From CALRGL01 sp964374035 (lineage in GTDB: Bacteria; Patescibacteriota; Patescibacteriia; UBA9934; GWF2-40-263): 6,248 nt of DNA. The notes under the pieces are model-generated. The model saw only the letters and a list, made by a program, of their open reading frames with translations. It was not told the origin of the DNA and made no database searches. A program made the position numbers and the translations under genes. Each line of letters opens with the position of its first letter. Positions within the stretch are counted from its first letter, which is position 1. Shown here piece after piece: positions 1-4,770 of the stretch. Where the stretch lies: the NCBI GenBank assembly GCA_964374035.1, contig CAYJWY010000045.1, positions 1 to 6,248 on the forward strand. Reading direction: 5' to 3'.

Positions 1-37
1 TGACACAGTAAAGAATGACACAGTAAAGAATGACACA
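1..37. repeat. 15-bp tandem repeat upstream of uvrA
   Basis: The unit TGACACAGTAAAGAA occurs perfectly at 1-15 and 16-30, and a third partial copy (TGACACA) runs to 37. The array may extend left beyond the window. It stops about 14 bases before the chosen uvrA start, so it lies in the 5' leader or in the spacer after the previous gene. Each unit contains TGA, so it cannot be read as coding in that frame. Similar TGAYAMA-type words recur inside uvrA at 475-512. No regulatory role can be shown from sequence alone. Confidence 0.85.
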
Positions 38-50
38 CAGGCATATGGCC

Positions 51-2624
51 ATGGATAAGATCATCATCAAGGGTGCGCGTGAGCACAACCTGAAAAATAT
101 TTCGCTTGAGCTTCCGCGCAACAAGCTGATTTGTATTACGGGCGTTTCCGGTTCGGGGAAGTCGAGCCTTGCATTCGACACGATTTTCGCGGAGGGTCAG
201 CGACGCTACGTCGAATCGTTGTCGGCGTATGCGCGACAATTTCTCGGGCAGATGGAAAAGCCGGACGTCGACGAGATCGAGGGATTATCGCCTGGCATTT
301 CGATCGACCAGAAGGCACATTCATCGAATCCACGCTCGACCGTGGCAACGATCACGGAAGTCTATGACTACTTGCGCGTGCTCTTCGCTCGTATCGGTCA
401 GCCACACTGCGTGAAATGCAAGGAACCGATTCAGAAGCTCACGAATGAGGAGATGGTGGATGTGGTGCTTGAAAAAGTGATAAAGGGGGGAAGTGATAAA
501 GTGACAAAGGGGTCGGTTAAAATTTTGGCGCCGGTTGTGCGCGGTCGCAAAGGGGAGTACTACCAGATGCTGTACGATCTTTATAATTCTGGATTTGCAA
601 AAGTACGCATTGATGGAAAAGAATTTCGTCTTGATGAGAAGATTGAACTTGCGCGTTATCAACAGCATACGATTGAGGTTGTCATCGATACGATTCCTTT
701 GAGTGTCTTCACAAACGAATCGAAAGACAGTCGACAGCGTCTGGCCGAGGCCCTTGAGACCGCGGTCGAACGCGGCAATGACGTTGCCACGATTTTGTAT
801 GCGGATGGAACCGAGCAGTTGCTCTCCTCGAAATTTAGTTGCCCCAACGACGGCTTCTCGTTTCCAGAAATTGAGCCGCGATTATTTTCGTTTAACTCGC
901 CGTACGGCGCATGTCCGGAGTGCACTGGACTTGGAACAGCCGAGTTATTTTCGGAAGAACTCTGTGGTTTGTGTTCGGGCAGACGTCTGCGTGAGGAGTC
1001 ACTCCACGTTTGGTTACCAGCGTTGTCTGATCCGAAAACCCCGGCCCCTGGTAGCCAGCCCCCGGCCCCGACCGGTCTCTCCATCGTCGACATCACATCG
1101 ATGTCGGTCGCGCAGTCTGTCGAGTACTTCACAAGCGTGGAACTCACGGATCGCGAGCGCGAGATCGCTGGTTCGATTTTGAAAGAAATAGAAAACCGTT
1201 GTCAGTTTATGTTGAACGTCGGGTTGCACTATCTTACGCTCAACCGCATGGCCGGCACACTTTCCGGCGGCGAAGCTCAACGCATTCGTCTGGCCTCACA
1301 AGTGGGAACGCGACTTGTTGGTGCGATGTATGTGCTTGATGAACCAACGATCGGACTTCATCAACGCGACAACGATCGCCTCATCGAGACGCTTGAACAC
1401 CTGCGCGACATCGGTAACACGGTTATCGTTGTTGAACACGACGAAGACACAATCCTCTCGAGCGATTACATGGTAGAGATCGGCCCTGGCGCTGGTCGTT
1501 ATGGTGGTCACGTGGTTGCCGCTGGAACCACGCCGAAAATTTTTGAAGACAAGCATTCGCTTACGGCGGCGTACTTACGCGGCGATGTGCGTGTTGAGAT
1601 TCCAGAAATGCGACGCGCGCCAGGAAAAGACTCGATCAAGATCAAGGGCGCAACACAGAACAATTTGAAAAACATCGACATCGACATTCCTCTGCGACGA
1701 TTCGTGTGCATCACAGGCGTCTCCGGCTCGGGAAAATCCACGCTTGTCTACGAAACGATGTACAAGGCGATCGCCAAACGCTTGAATGGAGCCAGCGCAA
1801 CGCCTGGCGCGCACAAATCTTTGCTCGGCATCGAGTACATCGACAAAGCCATCCTCATTGATCAGGGAGCGATCGGCCGCACATCTCGATCGAACCCAGC
1901 CACATACACCGGCGTTTGGGAACCGATTCGTTCATTGTTTGCAAGTACGCCGGAGGCAAAGTATCGCAACTATAAACCTGGACGATTTAGTTTCAATCGC
2001 CCCGGTGGACGCTGTGAGAACTGCGAAGGCCACGGTACAATCGCGATTGAAATGCACTTTTTGCCAACGGTGTATGTGAAGTGCGACATCTGCAAGGGAA
2101 AGCGTTTCGATCGCGAGACGCTTGAGATTTTGTATAAAGAGAAGAATATTTTTCAAGTTCTTGAAATGACGGTTGAAGAAGGCGCGGAGTTCTTTAAAGA
2201 TATTCCCGACATCTCTGACAAGCTCTCGACGCTGAACGAAGTGGGAATGTCGTATGTGAAGCTTGGTCAACCCGCGCCGACGTTGTCTGGTGGGGAAGCG
2301 CAACGCGTGAAGCTCGCAAAAGAATTATCCAAACGACAGACTGGTCGCACGCTCTACTTGCTTGACGAGCCAACGACCGGTTTACACTTCGCCGACGTGA
2401 AACAGCTCTTGAAGGTTTTGCACGCGCTCGTTGACAAGGGCAACTCTGTGATCGTGATCGAGCACAACCTGGACGTTATCAAAACAGCCGACTGGGTGAT
2501 CGACATGGGGCCCGACGGCGGAGATCAGGGCGGGAAGGTTGTTTTTGCGGGAACGCCGGAGGAAGTTGCGCGGCACAAGGGGAGTTATACTGGGGAATAT
2601 TTGAAACGTGCGTTGAAAAAATAA
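51..2624 (+). CDS. uvrA: UvrA, excinuclease ABC subunit A, compact form without insertion domain
   Basis: UvrA is the dimeric ABC-type ATPase that finds DNA damage with UvrB in nucleotide excision repair. From the ATG at 51 the protein has 857 residues against about 940 in E. coli. Both ATPase modules are complete: Walker A GVSGSGKSS (31-39) and GVSGSGKST (556-564), signatures LSGGEAQR (404 on; 745 on), Walker B LLDEP/VLDEP (about 428-432; 770-774). The UvrB-binding domain is present (about 130-235, ILAPVVRGRKGEY). Zinc module 2 is intact (C655, C658, C678, C681). Zinc module 1 is altered: C264-X2-D267 with C288-X2-C291. Only 13 residues join C291 to C305 (CGLCSGRRLR), where the family has an insertion domain of about 100 residues. 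I prefer ATG 51 to ATG 30 or 45: it puts the Walker lysine at 37, as in E. coli, and leaves a 9-base gap after CAGG (38-41). TAA is followed by an in-frame TAG. Probably cotranscribed with the next gene. Confidence 0.97.
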   Translation: MDKIIIKGAREHNLKNISLELPRNKLICITGVSGSGKSSLAFDTIFAEGQRRYVESLSAYARQFLGQMEKPDVDEIEGLSPGISIDQKAHSSNPRSTVATITEVYDYLRVLFARIGQPHCVKCKEPIQKLTNEEMVDVVLEKVIKGGSDKVTKGSVKILAPVVRGRKGEYYQMLYDLYNSGFAKVRIDGKEFRLDEKIELARYQQHTIEVVIDTIPLSVFTNESKDSRQRLAEALETAVERGNDVATILYADGTEQLLSSKFSCPNDGFSFPEIEPRLFSFNSPYGACPECTGLGTAELFSEELCGLCSGRRLREESLHVWLPALSDPKTPAPGSQPPAPTGLSIVDITSMSVAQSVEYFTSVELTDREREIAGSILKEIENRCQFMLNVGLHYLTLNRMAGTLSGGEAQRIRLASQVGTRLVGAMYVLDEPTIGLHQRDNDRLIETLEHLRDIGNTVIVVEHDEDTILSSDYMVEIGPGAGRYGGHVVAAGTTPKIFEDKHSLTAAYLRGDVRVEIPEMRRAPGKDSIKIKGATQNNLKNIDIDIPLRRFVCITGVSGSGKSTLVYETMYKAIAKRLNGASATPGAHKSLLGIEYIDKAILIDQGAIGRTSRSNPATYTGVWEPIRSLFASTPEAKYRNYKPGRFSFNRPGGRCENCEGHGTIAIEMHFLPTVYVKCDICKGKRFDRETLEILYKEKNIFQVLEMTVEEGAEFFKDIPDISDKLSTLNEVGMSYVKLGQPAPTLSGGEAQRVKLAKELSKRQTGRTLYLLDEPTTGLHFADVKQLLKVLHALVDKGNSVIVIEHNLDVIKTADWVIDMGPDGGDQGGKVVFAGTPEEVARHKGSYTGEYLKRALKK
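475..512. repeat. In-frame simple repeat inside uvrA (UvrB-binding region)
   Basis: AAGTGATAAAG occurs at 475-485 and again at 491-501, followed by GTGACAAAGGGG (501-512). It encodes roughly VIKGGSDKVTKGS (residues 143-155), just before the conserved ILAPVVRGRKG block. From memory of the family, the equivalent loop in E. coli and Bacillus UvrA is about eight residues shorter. The purine-rich, low-complexity sequence is unlike the surrounding coding DNA and resembles the tandem repeat upstream of the gene. I infer a slippage product or small repeat insertion in a surface loop. Confidence 0.6.
1039..1069. repeat. In-frame GC-rich repeat inside uvrA (Pro/Ala-rich loop)
   Basis: CCCCGGCCCC occurs twice (1039-1048 and 1060-1069) around the inverted repeat CTGG-TAG-CCAG (1048-1058). 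The product is a proline/alanine-rich stretch, PKTPAPGSQPPAPTG (residues 328-342), between the conserved HVWLP segment and SIVDITSMSV. E. coli UvrA has only a few residues here (compare VENTPLPAISDMSI). The composition differs sharply from the flanks. I infer insertion of a short repeat element kept in frame; no transposase or target duplication is evident. Confidence 0.6.
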
Positions 2625-2633
2625 TAGACATCT

Positions 2634-3710
2634 ATGCGAATGATGATTTTTCTTGTGCTTGGAGCCATCGTTTTTTTGGGAGTTGGGTGTCAAAATACGG
2701 ATGTCCTCATCAATGCACCGGTTAGGACGGTTGTTCCAGTGCTCGACGAACGTCCCGTTGTTGAATCTTCGACGGTTTCGCCAATGTCTACATATTTTGC
2801 GACGTACAAACGATTCGGCGAATACGTCAGTGATCGATTCGTTGGATATCATGCGGGTGATGATCTTGAAGTTTTGGAGTCGTTCACTCAAGAAGATAAG
2901 CGTGTCTTCGCCATGGCAAACGGAGAGGTTCGTTCTGTTGAGTGGGTGTCAGGTTACGGTGGTGTCATCGTCATCGCGCATAACGTCAATAATGAAACGG
3001 TGACTGCCCTGTATGGACACATCAACCTAGCTTCAACCGTCTTGAAGGCCGGCGATTCTGTTTCAAAGGGCGACGTGATCGCGACCCTTGGCGATGGATT
3101 TACAAATCAAACCGACGGTGAGCGACAACATCTCCACTTTGCGCTGTCTCAAGGGCAAGAGCCTCGTCTGGCTGGATATGTCAAAACGAAAGTTGAACTT
3201 CAAGACTGGATCAACCCGACAGATTTTTTGCGCATGCACGGCGGATATCCGATCGATGGTCCGGCACGATTGCGTGACTTGCGGGTTGCAACAACGGATT
3301 TTACGTCTCTCGATTTTATGGTTCCGGGTGACTTCGACGTCGAATACATTGCGTCGATTCAAGCGTTGAACGTTTATCGAGTCACGGGTGTACAACCAGC
3401 TCGTGAACGTTCGCAACTGTTGATTCGTTTTTTTGATGCGACGGATTTTCTCACGCTTTCAACCGTTACGGTTCATTCATCGCAACCGATGAAAATCGGT
3501 TTGGGAAATTACGATGCGCGTCGATACGATATCGAAAAAAAGGATGGAGTTGCGGATTTTAAGGATCAGCCGACGTGGCGCAACCAACGTCACCTTGTGA
3601 CGGATGTGCGGGCAAAGGAAGGCATGACGAGATATTTTGTCTTTGCGGCAAGTCCAGAGCTGGACGAAGGGGTGTATGAACAAATACTTTCGAGCATCGA
3701 GCTTCGATAA
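2634..3710 (+). CDS. Lipoprotein with M23 (LytM-type) peptidase domain
   Basis: Predicted surface-anchored zinc metallopeptidase of 358 residues, likely a peptidoglycan endopeptidase. A short basic start and hydrophobic stretch (2-18) end in GVGC, with Cys19 as the probable lipidated residue; the lipobox fits the general pattern but has Gly rather than Leu at -3. The M23 domain spans about 60-190. It carries H73-x3-D77, a GYGG turn before the central strands, YGH with H129, and H166-L-H168, which is the complete LytM set of zinc and catalytic residues, so activity is expected. Residues about 205-358 form a second, strand-rich region that I do not recognise; it includes FDVEYIASIQALNVYRV and a conserved-looking YDIEKKDGVADF segment. 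The gene starts 9 bases after the uvrA stop with no clear Shine-Dalgarno, suggesting cotranscription. Met3 or Met4 could also be the start. Family assignment is firm; substrate is inferred. Confidence 0.92.
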   Translation: MRMMIFLVLGAIVFLGVGCQNTDVLINAPVRTVVPVLDERPVVESSTVSPMSTYFATYKRFGEYVSDRFVGYHAGDDLEVLESFTQEDKRVFAMANGEVRSVEWVSGYGGVIVIAHNVNNETVTALYGHINLASTVLKAGDSVSKGDVIATLGDGFTNQTDGERQHLHFALSQGQEPRLAGYVKTKVELQDWINPTDFLRMHGGYPIDGPARLRDLRVATTDFTSLDFMVPGDFDVEYIASIQALNVYRVTGVQPARERSQLLIRFFDATDFLTLSTVTVHSSQPMKIGLGNYDARRYDIEKKDGVADFKDQPTWRNQRHLVTDVRAKEGMTRYFVFAASPELDEGVYEQILSSIELR

Positions 3711-3741
3711 AAAAAGACAGGCGCACCGTACGGCGTCTGTC
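3709..3741 (-). terminator. Intrinsic terminator of the small reverse gene
   Basis: The inverted repeat GACAGGCGC (3716-3724) and GCGTCTGTC (3733-3741) pairs over 9 bp with one G-U and an 8-base loop. On the reverse strand it is followed at once by seven T (A7 at 3709-3715 on +). The reverse gene's TGA (3742-3740) lies in the first stem arm, and the U-tract overlaps the TAA of the convergent M23 gene. There is no T-run on the forward side, so it should act only on reverse transcripts. Confidence 0.85.
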
Positions 3742-4024
3742 AGAAGGCGATGAGCGTCTGAGTGCTGGGATCGAAACCGAGGTTTTGTACCATGAGCTCA
3801 TGGTCGAGTTCGGGGTCGATGGTGAAGCGTTGTGCCCCATGACTACGTGCTTCCTCGATGGCGGCGTGCATGGCGGCCGCAAGACGTGTACGAACTCTGC
3901 GATCAAAACGACGCGTCCACTGGACTTGTCGATCGTTCGAGAGTTTGTCCTCACCCTCGATCGCGACGAAGAAACTGTTGCCTCCACCCGCACAATGCAG
4001 GTGCGCACATCGACCATGAATCAT
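3740..4024 (-). CDS. Small protein of unknown function (94 aa)
   Basis: I do not recognise this family. The case for a real gene is its signals: a TTGACA-N17-TAGATT promoter at 4080-4052, a strong AGGAG (4035-4031) six bases before ATG 4024, an open frame with codon use like its neighbours, and an intrinsic terminator overlapping its TGA. The protein shows no signal peptide or membrane segment, so it is probably cytoplasmic. The N-terminus is rich in Cys and His (H3, C6, H8, H10, C11), a possible metal site although the spacing matches no motif I know. The middle is basic (RRFDRRVRTRLAAAMHAAIE) and likely helical. The C-terminal third resembles a small alpha/beta tail (RFTIDPELDHELMVQNLGF). 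It is convergent to the M23 gene and codirectional with the cupredoxin gene. The alternative is a regulatory RNA of about 330 bases that only happens to hold an ORF. Confidence 0.75.
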   Translation of the reverse strand: MIHGRCAHLHCAGGGNSFFVAIEGEDKLSNDRQVQWTRRFDRRVRTRLAAAMHAAIEEARSHGAQRFTIDPELDHELMVQNLGFDPSTQTLIAF

Positions 4025-4030
4025 GGCTCT

Positions 4031-4035
4031 CTCCT
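4031..4035 (-). promoter_or_regulatory. Strong Shine-Dalgarno of the small reverse gene
   Basis: CTCCT on the forward strand reads AGGAG on the reverse strand, six bases before ATG 4024. It fixes that start over the ATG at 4017 in another frame. It is the only strong ribosome-binding site in the window; the other four genes have weak or no Shine-Dalgarno. Confidence 0.8.
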
Positions 4036-4051
4036 GCCTGAAGTGCCAATG

Positions 4052-4080
4052 AATCTAACAAAAAAAGGAGGTTTTGTCAA
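4052..4080 (-). promoter_or_regulatory. Sigma70-type promoter of the small reverse gene
   Basis: Reading the reverse strand, a perfect -35 TTGACA (4080-4075) is followed by exactly 17 bases and the -10 TAGATT (4057-4052). Transcription would start near 4045, giving a leader of about 20 bases that carries the AGGAG site. The -35 lies on one side of the neighbouring terminator hairpin and the spacer contains that terminator's reverse-strand U-tract, so promoter and terminator share DNA. Confidence 0.75.
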
Positions 4081-4121
4081 CCCACTCCCTTTGTGAAGGG
4101 AGGGGTGAACCTCGTTTTTTT
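4060..4121. terminator. Bidirectional intrinsic terminator
   Basis: The core hairpin is CTCCCTT (4085-4091), loop TGTG, AAGGGAG (4096-4102). It extends through ACCC/GGGT with one bulged A and has an outer arm GAGGTT (4068-4073) / AACCTC (4108-4113). T7 follows on the forward side (4115-4121), and A7 precedes it (4060-4066), giving T7 on the reverse strand. It directly follows the cupredoxin stop on the reverse strand. On the forward strand it is the first terminator I see after the uvrA/M23 genes. The core resembles the palindrome inside uvrC at 5321-5341. Confidence 0.88.
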
Positions 4122-4733
4122 CTACTTCACAATCAGCGATCCGACCATGCCATTTGATTTGTGACTTCCAATATCGCAGTAGAACTCGTATGTTCCTGGC
4201 TTGGATGGCGCTGTGAAGATAACACTCTCACCTTGTTCAATGGGGACGTTTAAACCTATTTGGTCAATCACAAAGGTGTGAAAGCCTGCATTTTTTGCGA
4301 ACTTGATTTTGATGCGATCACCTGCTTTTGCGTTAATGGTATTTGGCTTGAGGAAGAAGTTGCCAACTTCCATGTCAATCGTTTGGGTGGTGTCTTCGCC
4401 GAGCGTTACTTCAATCACGTTATCGTCCGCCATCTTGGTCGTGCTTTCAACCGTGATCTCAACGCCATTGTCTGATTTGAGTGTGGTCTGTGTCTTTTCA
4501 TCTGCACTTGGGACCTCTTTAATTTCAACCTTCGAAACGACTCCTGAATTTTCTTGAGCGCCTTCACCCTCGACGCGTCCATCTGTATTTCCGTTGGCAT
4601 CGTTCTGCTCAGATCCAGTGACAGATGCGCTTTCATTTGTCTTTGTGTCTGCGTTTGTCTTGGTGTCCACACTTGCCGCACAGCCAGCACCAGTGAGCAA
4701 TAAGATGCCAAAAACGGCTAGTAATTTGTTCAT
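4122..4733 (-). CDS. Cupredoxin-domain lipoprotein (plastocyanin-like)
   Basis: A 203-residue exported copper protein. The signal peptide MNKLLAVFGILLLTGAGC places the lipidated Cys at 18; as in the M23 protein, the -3 residue is Gly. Residues 19 to about 95 are a polar, acidic Thr/Asn/Asp/Glu linker with repeated DTKTN units, suited to holding a domain away from the membrane. The C-terminal part (about 115-203) is a cupredoxin barrel: GDRIKIKF strand, H151 in FHTF, then C185-x4-H190-x4-M195 in YCDIGSHKSNGM, a full type-1 copper ligand set. It probably moves electrons or binds copper at the cell surface; its partner is not visible here. It diverges from uvrC over 37 bases. No Shine-Dalgarno precedes the ATG. 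The TAG stop abuts the U-tract-bearing terminator. Cupredoxin assignment is confident; the redox partner is unknown. Confidence 0.93.
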   Translation of the reverse strand: MNKLLAVFGILLLTGAGCAASVDTKTNADTKTNESASVTGSEQNDANGNTDGRVEGEGAQENSGVVSKVEIKEVPSADEKTQTTLKSDNGVEITVESTTKMADDNVIEVTLGEDTTQTIDMEVGNFFLKPNTINAKAGDRIKIKFAKNAGFHTFVIDQIGLNVPIEQGESVIFTAPSKPGTYEFYCDIGSHKSNGMVGSLIVK

Positions 4734-4770
4734 AGAGAATATGTTAAGATTATCGCATTGGTAGTTTACT
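4734..4770. promoter_or_regulatory. Divergent promoter region between cupredoxin gene and uvrC
   Basis: On the reverse strand there is an extended -10, TGCGATAAT (4757-4749), without a good -35; it would start the cupredoxin mRNA about 10-13 bases before its ATG. On the forward strand TGTTAAGAT (4742-4750) is a weaker extended -10 candidate for uvrC. The two overlap by two bases on opposite strands. Neither gene has a Shine-Dalgarno here, so both leaders would be very short. The reverse promoter is more convincing than the forward one. Confidence 0.4.

Noticed and set aside
30..50. Seven-residue N-terminal extension of UvrA (ATG 30) or ATG 45
   Set aside because: ATG 30 falls in the tandem repeat, ATG 45 is only 3 bases from CAGG, and ATG 51 aligns the Walker A lysine at 37 as in E. 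coli.
659..1147. 162-residue reverse frame within uvrA
   Set aside because: Shadow of uvrA; low-complexity composition reflects the GC-rich repeat, and no start signals are seen.
2382..2891. 169-residue reverse frame across the uvrA/M23 junction
   Set aside because: It overlaps two well-supported genes and has no recognisable domain.
3716..3741. Terminator for the forward M23 gene
   Set aside because: The A-run is on the 5' side and no T-run follows on the forward strand, so it fits only reverse transcription.
3785..4096. Forward frame of 103 residues opposite the small reverse gene
   Set aside because: It needs a TTG start and ends inside the terminator hairpin. The promoter, Shine-Dalgarno and terminator all favour the reverse strand.
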